Of a stretch of 64,000 bases of DNA, positions 37,459 to 53,066 are shown in pieces (position 1 is the first letter of the stretch; each line of letters begins with the position of its first letter). The stretch covers positions 9,059,129 through 9,123,128 of the forward strand of contig JAEMBT020000007.1 in NCBI GenBank assembly GCA_018873245.2. Reading direction: 5' to 3'. The position numbers and the translations under genes are program-made. A model generated the notes under the pieces. It saw only the letters and a list, made by a program, of their open reading frames with translations, had not been told where the DNA came from and searched no databases. This stretch comes from Archegozetes longisetosus (taxonomy: Eukaryota > Arthropoda > Arachnida > Sarcoptiformes > Trhypochthoniidae).

Positions 37459-37740
37459 ACATTCTACGAAGACTTGTTTGAGGTTGAGACTAAAAAGATA
37501 TATTGACATTGAAGCTAAGTTTTGTTAATGGAATTTGCTTTTGACCAATGTAGATATTGTGTTAAGTTAGTGTAAAACATAAGGCAATTGCTTGTATTAT
37601 AAAGCTGGTTAGTTAAAGCGTCGGCAAGAGCTATGAGGTAGTAGTTATTTAACTGTTGACTAATTAAACACAAGAGCAGAAGAAGTCAAAAGGCACCGAT
37701 AGTCGAACTGATTTGAATTAAACAATAGACCGCTGTTATT

Positions 37741-37839
37741 TAGCTGAAAATGAATGCGGTTAGCTAAAAATGAATGCAGCTAGCTAAAAATGAATGCAGC
37801 TAGCTAAAAATGAATGCAGCTAGCTAAAAATGAATGCAG
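37741..37839. repeat. Minisatellite, 20-bp unit x5
   Basis: Five copies of a unit carrying TAGCTAAAAATGAATGCAGC. The middle copies are identical; the first differs at a few bases. Confidence 0.9.
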
Positions 37840-40563
37840 GCATTTGTAAAACCATTGTTTGTATTATTGTCTCTAAAAACAAATTTACGAGCAAAAAATA
37901 TAATTATTATACAATAGCATTTCTAAAATATCATTATTATTGATATTGACTTCAATTATTGAAGCATTGTGTACAAGGATTTGTTTGTCATTCTCCCCTT
38001 AACTTTATGCTCATGTTATTACAATATGAAATTTACAATTCATATATACCTTAACTATACAATACTTGTTAGTTGTTATCTCACATTACTAAAAGTCTTG
38101 CTTTGTGTTCAACTTTCCTTTCCGCTAATCACTTCATAAAAATATAAACATATTCTGTAGTTATTAGGTATTTATTCACGCTTAAGACAATCAACTATGA
38201 TTACATGCTTTTGACCAAAGCAAAGAAACCCGATAAAGAATGGTGAAGCCAGTAGGAGCCCAAGGTGCACGGGCACCCTTAACTTAAATCCCTAACTTCC
38301 AGGAAAGTCTTACAAATTTGAATTCACACTTTTATTACATCAGAATAATTACTACTAAATAAGGAAAAATGCTTCTTAATTCAAATCTGAAATAATTACT
38401 CAGTTGGATTTAATTGGGAAATGTGTGTTTAACCAAATTGGATATGACCTGTAGGTTTCGAGAGAGGGTTTTGAACTTTGCAAAGGCCCAGTTGAAATTT
38501 CGTGGCTGAGTACTAGTGATAAATAGCAAATAAATAATGCCATAATTAAACTTCATCTCCGGAATGAGAGCATATTGGCTTTAGTCTAGTGAAAACATAA
38601 ATTTTGAGTAGTTATAAATTAAAAAATAATGTGTTAACATCTATACAATTGTTCGATCGCATAAACTAATGTTTACTGCATCCCATTTAAAGTCTAATCA
38701 ACACTATTGTAAGTGTTTAATGCATTTGATTTTAGTGATAATTAACATGGAGTGAAGAAAATTAACATTTTCAACTAAGATGAATAATAAAAATCATATG
38801 ATTTGAAATGTTTTGTGAGTAACCAATAAAATTATAGAATCCAATTACCATTATTTCAATTGAATTTGCAGCTAAATCACAATTTTAACCAATCACAATT
38901 TTAACTACTTTTCAATTATAATTAACGGCCAACTTTTTAAGTAGATTTCCGATGGTTGCAATCATTTTTGAAATTATCACTTCTATGACATCAATGTTTT
39001 GAATAAGAAATCATATCTCATTTGTTTTCATAGCAGTTATTATTTCGCCTCTCAATCAATACCAGTAAAAGAACCTCTAATACGAACTATAATTAATCAG
39101 CAAATATTAGTTTGATAGAGAGTTGTATTAAGATAATTATTGTTAGTTTAATGATAAATTATCGGCAAGTTGATTGTTGAATGGTTGGTGATAGAAAGAA
39201 GCGGCAGGTGTAACCACTTAACAATCTAACTAAACGCATAAATTCAACTTACAGCTATCATTACCCCCATTACTGCCCAATTTTTAAGTGGCTACTAGAA
39301 ACGCGCTTTTATTATTAACTATATCGCTAAATCTCTCAATCGTACTCCTTTTTCTTAAGTATTTTTACCTCTATAAACATTTATAAACATTTTCTTTTTT
39401 GTGTAAGTATTCTAGGATTTAGTGAAATGATCCTCGAAATTGAAGCCTTTAGAGAAAATAACTTAAATATTGGCTCTTTGCAAAGTTTCAAAAATGTATC
39501 TAAACAATAGAGACTAAAATTTGGTAAATGCAGATATACTGAATGACTAGATTTTGGAAAAGCAACAAAGCAAAACAGAGATTGCGGTCAACGACTTCTA
39601 GAATTTGATGTTAGAGAGTGACCTGAATTAGAAAAAGAGATGCACTAAAACTTAGATGAGTGCTAACACTTTAAACAACGTTTAGAATTGCAATTTGAAA
39701 GAGAGCCTTAAAATTAGTTTGTTGTTAAGTAAACGTTAACCGTTAATAACCTTGACTGTGACTAAATCAATTATCTCATTTAGGTCTGGGTAAGGATTGT
39801 ATTCTCGACAAGTTACACAGTTTAAAGATATGCTAATTTGGTTATTAGACTTTTTAGTGGCTTTCATACCCATATATTTTTTATTGATTCTCATAAAAAA
39901 TACATTATTCTGTACATCACTCATAATAATATTTGTCACTAATTTCAGTCAGATTCTGATCACTAATTTCAGGCAGATTTCATACAATATCTAACGATAG
40001 TTTACATAAGTTTAATCATGTGCTGGAGATGTGCTAAACTGGTAAAGATATTGCATTAAATATGTTAGAGTTGGGGCATAAACTTATTTAATGGTTGGCA
40101 GGAATTTAAGGGAAGAAGTTGTATAAACTTGATGACTTGCAAAATGAGCGAACATCGTCACCACTTGTTTTGACAAAACAGATAAATTTGAAATATAATC
40201 CATTTTATGAGCTCTTATAATGGTTGCAATTCTTAGACGCTCTTATTTTGATTGCATATTTCACTTCAGAATTGATTTTGTTAAAGTTAGGCTCGAAATG
40301 ATACAAACCCGAAATGGGAATCAAAACTGTAGCTTAAGTGGTGCCATAAAACATATATCATGATTAGGTAGCTCTAGAAAAATAAAAGCTTTACCTTTGA
40401 GTAAATTGTCATGTTCAACAAGAGATTTGCCACAATATATGGTGACAAGAGCTGGTACTTTAAACATTTAGCTGATGTGAGTGAAGCTGGAAATTAGTTT
40501 TAAAATTATGGTTGTGAATATAAAAACATAAGAATGAGGAGAAAAAAAAATCGTTTCAAGCTC

Positions 40564-40628
40564 GATTATGGTAGTGTGTATGGTGATTCCGGTAGTATGT
40601 ATACTGATTCTAGTAATGTGTATGTAAT
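40564..40628. repeat. Minisatellite, ~22-bp unit x3
   Basis: Three diverged copies around GATTCYGGTAGTRTGTATRCT. Confidence 0.7.
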
Positions 40629-43207
40629 GTAAATTTAAGCGCCTCTCGTGGTCTATAAATGGTTAATGCAGGCGTTGAGTAACATTACATGTCAATATTA
40701 AGTATGGCTCAATATCAAAATCTCTTGTGGCCAAAACTGAGTCAATGTGATACTGAGTATCTATATCTATATAACTCCGCTTCCCATCTGCTTCTCTCCA
40801 TTACATAACAGATTCTGGATGAGGTCAAATTAGAAATAACTCCTCCATTCCCTCGCTGTCTCCTGAGTATCAAAACTTATCAGTAATAATCAACTCATTC
40901 CTATCCATATCATGTCTATTTACAATCTCAGATTCATTTTACACATTCATAGTTGTGATGTAGGGAAGAGGCATTTCAGACACACCATCAGATACATCAT
41001 CAGATACACCATCTCTCTATCGATAATTCGACATAACCCTAGAAAATGGACATGATTTCCGAAATGATGACAAACAAGTTTATAGCTATCTCTTGCATAA
41101 AACAAAGTATTACCTTGGATAATATCCTCCCTCTCACTTAGAAGTTGACTCGAGGACACTCTACTGTAGAGTATCTTCTCTACTACGGAGTATTGACCGC
41201 TTATAAGTTCATTGGTTTTCGTTTTGTCATTGATTATACGCTTTCTCTTTCTATGCCAAATACCTCACAAACATTACTTAGAGACGATGTTCTCTAAGTA
41301 AAGTATGGTTTCAATGTCAGTCAACATCTGAAAAATTGACTTCTATCGTCTCTTAGACACTGCAAATCGCTTACCTAAACCACATAAATGCAATCTGCTT
41401 AATCGTGTTTCTCTAACTAATTATATCAGTGTTGATTGTATCGATACTGATTATTTGCTCTCAAATCTTGTTTGTTTATGAGGTAAAACTAACTTCTAAA
41501 TTATTGGTTAGATTTTATGGTTACAACTTGAAAATAATTGAAATCACTTTTTCGGAAAGGGGTTCTAAAAATTGTTGTCTCACTTCTATTTGGGAAGCTT
41601 TCAGTCAAATAAATAGATGGATCAACTGTTTGACTAAAGTATAAGGAAAATTAGTCTATATTTTTATCAATTGAGATGCAATTGTCTTATGATAAGGGCG
41701 TCTATTTAGAAATAAGAAGAAATTCAATTGAATCCCAGAGCGACTATTACTTTCTAAACTCCAAACTTTTTGTATTACTAGTAAATCAAACAAACGAAAA
41801 CAAATATGATTTTGCTTTTATCCAATACTATTATTTTGATTGTTATGAGAGTATAGTTCGACAAATCGTTCACTGCTAGTAAGATATGAGTGAAAAGTAG
41901 TTGTTTTCGGTTGATTAAAAAGTAATTGTTTTCAGCTAACTAAAAGTGACATTTGCTGACGAATGTTTGTAAGCATAAATAGTAATCTAAGTGAAAGTAG
42001 AAAGGCGTTTAGTTGAGACACTAATATTTTGACTCTAACTCTAAGCAATTACACTAAATCTATCAATACTTCCTAACAGTTGTTTCTAAGTGTTTCCCAT
42101 AAAGATCCTTAAATTACTTAACATTGAATGCAACAAATTTTAGTGTTGTCAATAGCACTTAACGTTTTTACGTGTATTTAGTTTTAAGTTTACAAATAAA
42201 TATATGGGATATATATAGTATGATACGCAACCTAACTGTAAAAACATTGTCAGACAACCAGAACCGCCTTTGTGCACATCATTACAGGCAAAATCTTTAG
42301 CATCCCGACTTTTCAGCCGACTTTCTGGCCAACATTCTCCTAACCGGAGGAGGACTAGTATTTTTAAACGCTAACAGTACACCAGCCACTTATTCACCAT
42401 CACTTTATCTGACTCTTTCTCGCTTTGATCTATAGCACTCAGCTGTACATCAGGTCAAATAAATGTTGTATCATTCAAGTTGACTGGTTTGAGAAGTTGA
42501 GCAGTGCTTCAGTACTTATATAGAGTATATATGTATGTATATTCTGTATATATATATTCTGTATATAGATTGAGTATATACAAACTGAATATATGGGGAT
42601 TGAGTTTCATTTAAACCATTGCTGAACCCATGAGGTTCCAGATGGCCGGCGCCAATAGAGGCATGAGGGAAGGGGTGCGCAGCCAGACCTACACTCCAAA
42701 ACCCCTCCATGCCGTCATTCCAACATTCCTCAACATCTAAATAGACAAAATGTGACATTTAATCTTCTTCTCTAGTCAAAAGCCATTAATTGTCGCTCGG
42801 GACTGGTCCCAAGGATGAAACGACACAATTTCAAGCATTTATTGAGTGCAAGAATTAAGTTAATCTTTCACTTAAACACTCAAATCCGAAACAAACAGTT
42901 ACTTTAATGGGATAAACAATACTTTGTAACAATATTTTTCCGCCGAAACATTAACCATTTACACGTTTGTATATTATGTTTAATTTCATTCAATTCAACC
43001 CAATTCTTACCCAAAGAAACAAAAAACATAAAAATACTTTCAAGTCATAAGTTTTAATAACAAATGCAAGACATAAATCAGAATTGCATATGTTTTTATA
43101 GCTCAAATAGAGCGACATTAACTCAAGTATTTATAAATTATATAATATTTATTGTATGTGTGCAGCAGTAACTTATTTGAGAAGACTTAGAAAACTTATA
43201 GAAGGTT

Positions 43208-43247
<40 letters not shown>
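43208..43247. repeat. (AG)n microsatellite
   Basis: A perfect AG run of about 40 bases. Confidence 0.9.
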
Positions 43248-43248
<1 letters not shown>

Positions 43249-45445
43249 AAGAAAAGAGATTGTAAGATTAGATTTATAGGGTATGCAAAACTTTTGGCTG
43301 CAAATTAATTCCAAAAATATACTTGTGATCGCGGATATGGTGGCGATTAGAGCTTTCGGATTAAGAATAAAGCGGCAAAAACTAAAAGAGAAGATAGAAG
43401 AGTGAAATATTGGTCGTGAAGTATTGATGGTAATATTGGTTGTGATATACCATGAGAGCAAAAGTCGAGGGGAAGTAGTAGAGAGATCGGGATATAAGAA
43501 GCCTGTTTCTTAATCTATGTCGTCGCCCTAGTTTAGATTAGAGTCGGTAAGCCTCAAAAGAATGAATACGACAAATCTAAAACGACTCTTCAACTTTGGA
43601 TAACAGGCTTATCATCTATAAACTATTTTAGACTCTATACACCCTCCAGTATCGCTATCATTCTATGACATTATCATTGTTTTTCATTAAATAACCAATA
43701 TACATCGCAGTATTATTGATTAGAGATTAGAGCGAATCAAAAACAGTTTACAGTTTTAGTGCTCGAAGATAAGAACGGCGAGTGACAAAAGAATCATATG
43801 TACCTTAAGTTCTCTGATTATAACATTGCAAAGTTAAATATGATAAGAAAACAACTGAACAACTGTTATCAATTATGTGACATTATCGCTGAGGACCAAA
43901 TATGAAAATCCAATAACTAATAATCCAATAACTAATCAAACTCTGTTTGCTATAATGCCCTATCGAACATCACAACTACATTACTTTTACTGCCTTTTTT
44001 CCTAATTTCTCACTAAATCAAACACCTCTATTCACAACTTTTTTAATTGTAATTATGCCGCCAAGGCCTTGGCATTAAACATAACGATTATCAAATCAAA
44101 TCATTCTCTCCAATCAATTTTCTATGCATTTATTGACTCAAATATTTTTAATACTTATGACAAATTTATGGCAAATGTGGGAAAATAAAACACTGTAGTA
44201 CTCGATTGCAAGTTGAATAGAAAACAAATAAATGAGTTCAGAGTACAATTAGACAACAGAACGACAAAGTACAACTCATACGTCAGGCATTTCTACTTTG
44301 CCAATAGTACTTCATAGTTGTTTGTTTATTTGTGAATTTTCACCCATTTTTTCAGCTACTTTTCACCCATTTTTTCGACTACTTTCCAACAACTATCATC
44401 TCTTATGCTTCTTCTTCTACTTGCTCCATAATTACTTAATTAGCTTATCTATTTTAGTACAATTGTTTCTAAAGTAATAATACTTTGAATTTGTATGAAA
44501 TGACAAGTATTTCGATTTCTATATTTGGTGAAACTTCTAGAAAGATAGTAACTTATAAAAGGTTACAACTAATAGATAGTTATAACTTACAAATAGCAAT
44601 AATAACTTAAAGAGTTTCTTATCTAACACACAAGTTGATGAAATTGCACGACTTAATCGATGAAAACATGATAACCGTATGGAATGTCTCTAAACATCAA
44701 TTTCATAAGAAACTCTTCACTTAAGTAAATAATTGAACGCATTTCGTCAAATGAATATTTAGCTAAACAAATCAATTGGAAGACAATTGGTTTGAAGTGC
44801 AAAGCAAGTGATTGTTCGATAATACTAATGTACTGATTATCAATTATGATTATTAGTAATATGGGTATGAAGTATTTGCATCCTAGTCGGCAAACAGTAA
44901 CTCCAATCTGAAAATATCTTTGAAAAACCTAAATACCACTTAATACCCATCAGCAACTTTGATCCGAAAAATCAATTTCAAAGCGAGATATCATTTGTTA
45001 GCCATCAGGTGGAGCACAATGTATGGTATTCAAACCTGTAATATAACGTGTATACGATGGCATCAACTCTACAGTATATCCAATGCTAACCAAAGCCTAC
45101 CCAAAGCCTATCCATACAGACTCTATTACAGAAGTGATACATAACTTTTTCTGTTATTTTAGTTAAGAGACCAAATTTGATGGTTTTTTGGTCAAATGTG
45201 AAACGAGGGAATTGAGTGACACTAATCCCGATTGAGGGGCACTCAGTTTGGTTTTCGGCGCCACTGCTTCCGTCATTCAATGATTGTTACACTCCTATTG
45301 CACTCCTATTTACCATCAGTTGTCATTCTTATGACTCGCTTCATGTTACTCATGATCTTCTGTAGTCTTTCTTTTTCTCTTCTGCTAATTAACAGAAAGA
45401 GTGTTAAAGTAGAGCTGTTTGTAATTTTAGTAACAGAAAATGCGA

Positions 45446-45522
45446 ATACATCTTACGCATTCACATCTTATACATTCACGTCTTATACATTCACATCCTA
45501 TGCATTTACATCTTATACATTC
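45446..45522. repeat. Minisatellite, ~15-bp unit (CATTCACATCTTATA)
   Basis: Five tandem copies with single-base variation. The array also stays open in one frame (SYTFTSYAFTSYTF), which is an effect of the 15-base period and not evidence for a protein. Confidence 0.85.
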
Positions 45523-46044
45523 TAATGCATTTATAGCACACTTTCGCACAAATTGACTCACACTTAGTCTTTGGCATTAATTAGTGCTAAAACAAACTTA
45601 GACGGAATGACAAACAAAAAAACAAAGTCTTTTGATGTTGAGCTTTGATTTGGCTGAGAGTTAGCATTTAAACTCTCTGGTAATTACTTGTCCTGATTAT
45701 GTCAATGTTTAGCTTTTAGTAATGATGCAGTGGTGCTGTTTTGATGAGTGCTACCAATAGGTATATATACAATGTATTTGCTGTGTTTGTGTGTGGCATT
45801 AGGTCTGCATTAAGTTTTGCATCCATGCGCTCCTAATACTTCACTTTAACCAAATCAATACAACACTAAAAACAGTTTGTGAATTATTTGCAAAACAAAC
45901 AAAAACAGAAAAACAAGTTTCACTTCTTCTGTTAACAATGTCTTTATAAGAAGTCAATTATTAATCGCCCAGTTTTACAGTCTATGAAGTCGTCAAAAGT
46001 CAGTGAGAATGAGAACTAATTTTCAGAGTGACATAAAGAGTCAC

Positions 46045-46125
46045 TTAAGAATTTTATTTTTTATTTTATTTTTTATGTTGTATTTTTCATTTTTTATTTT
46101 TCCTTTTTTATTTTTCATTTTTTTA
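46045..46125. repeat. T-rich low-complexity tract
   Basis: Runs of T broken by single A, C or G with a TTTTTATTTT theme. The open frame across it encodes only Phe/Leu/Ile and is not a credible membrane protein. Confidence 0.8.
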
Positions 46126-46320
46126 ATGCAACTCATATATGATGAGAATTGTGTTAAATCTATAGAAGAAACAGCATTACAAGAGAGAGTTAACCAATGC
46201 TAAAATAAGAGCAATAAATTACGATATATATGAGCCTCTGTTAGTACACAAACGATATGTTAGATGACAAGAGGGAAAATACATTGGAAATGGTTCAATA
46301 GTGACTTGCATAGGATCTAG

Positions 46321-46321
<1 letters not shown>

Positions 46322-46381
<60 letters not shown>
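46322..46381. repeat. (TC)n microsatellite, ~60 bp
   Basis: A perfect TC run of about 60 bases located 1.3 kb upstream of the mirror-type start codon. Confidence 0.95.
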
Positions 46382-46383
<2 letters not shown>

Positions 46384-47694
46384 GATGAAAGAAATACTTG
46401 TGCAATGAATTTTTTGCACCATTTTCTAGGCCTTTGTTCAATATAAACAGACTGCTAAATGCTACCCATGGGAAAGTTGCTGAAAAAGAGAGAATCAACA
46501 CAACACTCTAAAAGTGACGCTTAATAAATGACAATATTAAGCGATCGAGAGATGCTTTACTCCTAAACCCAAATGTTCATCAACTCTCTGTCTAATGTAT
46601 ACCAGTATTTACTCAGTACAAGTCTATCTTTTACATCAATACTACCATTAGATGGAATAAATCTAATTCAATGTCATTACTCTCCTCTATTATTATCGAA
46701 TATTTCATGTTTTTATTATTAGAAATCTTATTTTCTCACTTTAGCACTAAGTATTAGTTCAATTTGAAAAGTTCAGCTTTGGCTTGGCGTTCATATTTTC
46801 AGGCTTAAATAGAAGTGAAAAGTATTTTATATAGATTGTGGCAAACATTATATGAAAAGAAAGCAATGTAACTACAAGGTTATATGAAGAAAATGTTTGG
46901 TATGATGTAGAACGGAGAGGCACTTTTGGTACATAACCAGCTACATCATCGAGCATTTGGGGGAACATAAACCAGCTAATTTGTTCCTTGCTTTAGGTGG
47001 TATAGGGGGTGGAGCTTCAGGAGGTTGATGGTTATGACGGGACGACCGAGCCTTACATTATACTAAGCTATTATTGAAGTTGTGAAACGGCAACTATTGG
47101 CTTTTGGGAAAAAATGACGCGGGAGGAGCGCAACAAATGCCATGCCCAAGAAGAAGTGTGGTAAAATGCGCGATAGTTTAGCTTGTAAATGTATGTACTT
47201 GGGCCCGTGTAAATCGAACAGTGAACACAGCATAACACAGGTCAGATGTACACTAACTTTGTGTATTACAACCACAAACAGAAACTGCCCTTGTCATTTG
47301 CCCCACAAGAACGGAAGGGGTCTCCGATCACTACTATTACAGTAGTTCATCTAATAATACCATAGCCATCAACACTGCTATTCGTCTATACCTTACGAAT
47401 ATTCTACTTATATATTTCGTGTCCAACTTTTTAAACTACATAACGCTCTGTGCGACTTATGTCAAACGAATGTCAAACTTTTCTCATTACTGTTGATCAG
47501 TTTAACGACTAATTATCATCATTAAACTAGTGACTCTTCAATTAATTCTCATTTGTTTTGTTTGTGGTGTTCACTAAATTTGTGCTTAAGTAGAAAACAT
47601 TTAATTCGAGTTTTATTAAACTTATTCAGTGTTTGTGTGTTGAAAACTGAACTGAACATCAAAATAGTTTCGTAAATGTTTTCCTTCAAATATC

Positions 47695-50600
47695 ATGTCA
47701 TGCTCTCAGTCCGGAGCCGTATTATATAGCGGTTCCTTGAAGTCCGACTCTCCATCAATCTCAACAAATTCGAATAATTTATCATCAAGTTCTACACCGA
47801 GTTCATCATCAACTAAAACGGCTTCGGGAACGCAGGTAAGAAATTGAACATGTTATACATAGATTGACCATTTGCTGTGACACGCCTTTCAACTAAAGTC
47901 CAGAGAAACCAATCACACCGTAAGCCTTATGCAATCATTTACTAGTTTGACATTATATTTAATGGTCACAGCACTCTCGAGCCCTACCAAAGGCCAGGTG
48001 TCACCACCAAAACATCATTTTCCATCTTACCATCAATTCAGATGAATTAGTCATTAGTTTTATATATCTGTATATGTCGATTGTCCGCGTGTTTGCTATC
48101 GAGCCGTATAGCCATACTTGAAATAAGCGATTATTGTTCAACATGATTAGGCTTACATTTCGCTTAGATCTTCGTTTATTACATTTTCAGTTGAGCTAAT
48201 CGAAACTTTCAAACTTAGAGCTGTTGAACGGATAATGTTTAGAAAATGAGTCATTAAATTAATGAATCCATGAGACGGACCTAATTATCAATTTATTTGG
48301 ATTGCATTTGCTGTGCAATCAATTATTGATAATTGTGCTATTAAGCAGACCCTTATTTGAATGTTATCTAAATTGAAAAAACGTTTAGCCCAACATAACA
48401 AAACATTTATAACATTTATAAGATTTATAATCAAATAAACTTCTTATAAATCAACGTATTTGCGGACTAAACTCAAATCTATATTAATTGAACATATCTT
48501 ACGATAATCCGACTTAAACTTTCTTAAAGCTAGCGATAAGTTTGGCTTAAAGACCTTTCAAATTACTAAATCATAATTATTTGATTAAATAAATAGTAGA
48601 AAGAAAAAGTAAATACGATTAAGTACAACCTTGACATCTATCAATTTTGCGGTTAGCATTGCTTTCACTGCTGTTAAGAATTAAATAACAAACTTCTAAA
48701 TATCGGCTCATAAATACAAGTGAGCGTTCAGTCAATACGAGTAAGCATTGCCGGAGTGCGAGTAAGCATTCACTGACTCCGAGTAAGCATTCACTGAACA
48801 CTCGCAAGCATTCACTCGACACTCGTATGTAAGTGTTCACTGAAATACGACTCCTCAGGCATAACACTCAATAATGAGGCAGACTTTCAATGGAAAATCA
48901 TTTTATGAAAGAAACAAACTATCATCAAAACTCCTTCCGCAACACAGGAATCCCTTCAGGTCAAAGTGATATCGGGATTGAGCAGCAAAAACACATTAAA
49001 AATAGTTGATATGCACTTACAAGTTAGTTAGACAAATGTGCTAAAGGCAGGTGTTTTGAATCTATGCGACACATACTACGTATTGATATGTTGTTCAATA
49101 TTACATCTACGAAAAGCTGAAGCGTAAAATCTATCCAAATTCGTTGCTCACATCTTCTCTGATGTTTACTAGAGCTAAAAAAATTAAACGCTTATTATAA
49201 ATATGTATTCTGTGTCCCTTCACTTGGACGTGATGGACAGCCGTGACTAAAATGGCTCAAATAATATAATATACGCTGACATAGCGGTTGACAATATATG
49301 GCACATGGAGCAACATTTAGTGCATTTAAGTTGTATTTAAGTTATATTTTGTGTTCTGATTAGCACTACTAAAGCATGAGTTAGGGGCAAAGGAAAAGAG
49401 AAAGGCTAACATTGATTCGTAGGCTTAATGTGTGTCCTGTGCTCTGGTCTTTTGTTGATCTGATATTGGCAAGTAAAGTGTGCCGCTAAAAATCATAATC
49501 CTAGCAAATGTGAATCCACAGTAGGAGATCAACTGTTAATTGAAGATATAGGTATAGGTGAAGTACGAGACGCACTACTTGTAGTCTTAGCTCCAGTTCA
49601 GGTCATCCATATAGCAAGTTGTCAACATAGTTAAGATGCTTCCAAATACAAGTTAATGTCTCTCATGAGACTTCCAAATAGCTATTTTCAATTCTTCTGC
49701 TAAAGGTCATTATCCTTTACCTGAAAAACGTTGACAATAAAAGTGTTGTCCATTTGAGAGTGGGCTCACTGTTCACTCCTTTACCTACCGCAGTGACTAA
49801 TTTTAGCAAACATTAAACACAGTGCGGCGAGAGCCAGTCAACAGCAATTTTATTTCGAGAACTCTATTCAGAGTTGCATTTCTCAAGTTTTTCTCTTCTT
49901 CAACAGATATTAATGCCGAGCGCATCAGCCCCTTCTACTACCGGACAGGCCATTGGTGTGACACCAGCTTCTGTCACCTCTAATTCTCCGGGTGCCGGAG
50001 CGGTCACACCGGTCTCTATCACAGGTGGACCACCGCGAGCTCCATCGGGTGCCACTCCTTGTTGCGAATCTGGACGACCAGTTCTAACTGATCCGATAAC
50101 CGGTCAAACAGTCTGTTCGTGTCAGTATGATGCTCATTTGCTCAACTATCAACGTTTAGCTGCATCTACGGGATTACCGCTCGGAATGTATGGTCCGGCG
50201 GCTGCGGCCGCTTATGGAGCAGCTGCTGCTGGAGGCGAGGGATTTCTGCCTATTCCTCCAGAACAACTTCAATCTGCTTTCTATTCTCCAACCGTAAGTC
50301 TATAATTAACTTATGATTTCTGTAATTGTATAATTATATAAACAGTATTTAAATATTTTGCCCTTTATTTACAATACTCTATGACTAGTGTTAAGATTTT
50401 GATGCAAAAAAGCGAAAACAAAAACAATAAAAGAAATGAGCAGTGAATTAATGTGTTTTAGTCAGTATTAATTGAATGCAAAGTTGAGGTAGATTTTATA
50501 TGAATGACCTCACGCTTCAGTGTTAAATGATCCGAAGGAAAGCCCATATAATATAAGTTAGGTTTTAGTATAGAATTTGCACTATGACTGCTAAAATAAA

Positions 50601-51689
50601 AAACTAAAATAAAAAACTAAAATAAGCTGACAAAGTCAGAAAGTTCGCAAGCTCACAAGCTCTGAGTGAGCCCATGAGCCCAACAAATCAGATAATAACA
50701 AAATAATTTTTCGTTATCTCATTACTTTTGGAAACAGCCGGATATATTGCATGAATGGCATATAAATTACACTGAAAGGCGAACTGATTTCAATCAGTAA
50801 TGACACTTGTCATCAACACACACCCAACAGCAAAATTAAAAAACTTGATAGCAAGTCAGAGAAATTTAGAATTAACCAGTTTTTGATTTAGTTTTATTTG
50901 TAGAGGCGGTATCGTTTTTGGCTAGTAATCAGACATGAATAAGATCTCGTCAATGTATGTGTCATTATAGGTTCTAGTAGTATGTAATGGCACTACTATT
51001 AGGCTGATCTTGTTTGTGCAAATGTATTTAATGTCGTCAACACTGATCAGGACATAGTCAGCTATGTCAGCCTTTATATGACTAACTCAATCAAATCGGG
51101 CTCAATCTTCAGATAAACTTTTATTACAATCACTGACAGTACACAAGACACAGTAAGACATGACCTAAATGGTGAAAACATTACCACCATATATACCATA
51201 GGATGTATACCATTAAACTATAAGCTATATATACCACGACACTAGTGTCTGATGTTTTGACCAAATGCTCAAATACAAATTTTTCTTTTTATCCTATTGT
51301 CATTCGTCTTGTGCGTGGAACAGGCAAATGGTTTTGACTTGAAAGAAAATTTAGAAGCCTGGAGGAACCTGCCATACGCTGCCGCCGCATCCATGTATTA
51401 TCCCTACGATGGCGGAGCACTCGCTGGCTATCCATTTGCTAATGGGTAAGAAAGTGTTTGCCTATAATTACAACTATTTTATACGTTTTGTATTAGCTCT
51501 AGACTCTAATTCAAGCATATAAGACTAGACAATTTGAGACAATAAACTGACGTTCAAAGCAAGTGCGCGCACTTAGGGCACATAGATTTCATAAACATAA
51601 CTCGTCAGCTAACTTATCACTTTTACTTGTGTATTAACCATTCTATTTCTTATGCTGCACTATTGCGCCGCTAAATTTTTTATTATTTT

Positions 51690-51727
<38 letters not shown>

Positions 51728-52986
51728 CTCTTTCTCCCTTTCTCTCTCTCTCTCTCTCTCTCTCCCTCTTTCATTGACTTATCTTTTAAAGTAAAGAGTA
51801 GTAAGGAGTAAATGCATAAAATTTAGATGAAAATGTAGGCATAAGTGAATCTGCATATATGTGCTATTGCGACAGATGTTTTGCCGGGTTTCACTAATGG
51901 GATCACACACACATACACACACACGCACTTTGAGTCTGTAAGAATCTTTTATTTTTGCAGCATCAGTACTAGCATTCCAGTATATATTGACTCAGTTAAT
52001 CTTATTCACAGTCACATTAGGGACTAAAGCACTATATGCTTAGATTATTCATTTAGATCGAAATTGAAATCTTGCTTTTGGGCGCATTGAGACTCGAATA
52101 GCGTGACATAAACTGTACATTTCTTGCTTGAATATCAGTGTATAACTTATATTCAAGTATACGTATGAAATTACATCATTACGACAAATTGGATCAAAAA
52201 TGTGATCACATATTAAATCCATAACACAATGTATGGGTCATTGAAGCTGCTCTGAGAGAAGTTAGGCATTGTTTTAGCGACAACTTATGCATTAGCTCCG
52301 TTCCAATGAATAAATTGTGCCTCAATCCATCTTCATTATGAATGATGAGTTATCAGACTTTAGACTAAAGTTAAATATTATGAATTTTCAATAGTTTTCA
52401 AATGATAAATTATTGCTTAGAGACCGTGAAATTCATTTTAACATTTGCGTATAGTTTCATTTTTATACTCCTTTCGCCATCGTTTCTAAGTTCAGCTCAA
52501 ATTAAGTCTAGATTTTTAGCTGAGGATTCAATTTGAATGTCATTTTTGTAAATCTCTGTCATTAGTTTTAAGTTTAAAACCATTCGAGAAATCATTGAGT
52601 ATGAAAATAAATATAAAGACATTGAGCGAGGCTAAGCGAATCAATTTATTGTTCTACAAATCATTTTGAGAAATAGATTTGTTGTGACTTTAAAAAATAG
52701 TTTTTCGCCAAACACTAATAGAAACAGTTGTCATACATAAGGCAGATAATTGTTAGGTTTAGCTCTCAACTGACGTGTTCTGAATAACTAGACAGAAGGG
52801 AATTAAATTTTAAAATATTCTCTTCTAATTAAACTTTGGTGATCTAATAGCTGAATAAAGAGGTGATAATTCGCTTCCAAATATAATAACAGTATATTCT
52901 CACTCTAGTGAACACAGTTTTTCCCCTATCTATTTGGCAATTATCCAACTGATCATACTTTCTGAGAGTCACTCTCACTCTCACTC

Positions 52987-53066
<80 letters not shown>

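Larger units (their letters stand above)
32366..47694. other. About 15 kb gene-poor region between the two Iroquois genes
   Basis: I see no gene between the two homeobox genes. The block is filled with A+T-rich DNA, minisatellites and microsatellites (listed separately), hairpin copy 4 at 36567, and three short less A+T-rich patches near 33.42-33.56, 42.63-42.73 and 47.05-47.33 kb. The patches contain small open frames without recognisable products; the last lies just upstream of the mirror-type gene and may be part of its promoter region. Shared enhancers between the two genes would be expected here by analogy with the fly complex. Confidence 0.6.

Noticed and set aside
37741-37839. CRISPR-like array
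   Set aside because: Repeat units are directly adjacent with no spacers. The same holds for the arrays at 34411 and 59077; they are minisatellites.
46219-46501. Minus-strand frames with long Arg-Glu repeats
   Set aside because: They are translations of the (TC)n microsatellite and nothing else supports a protein.
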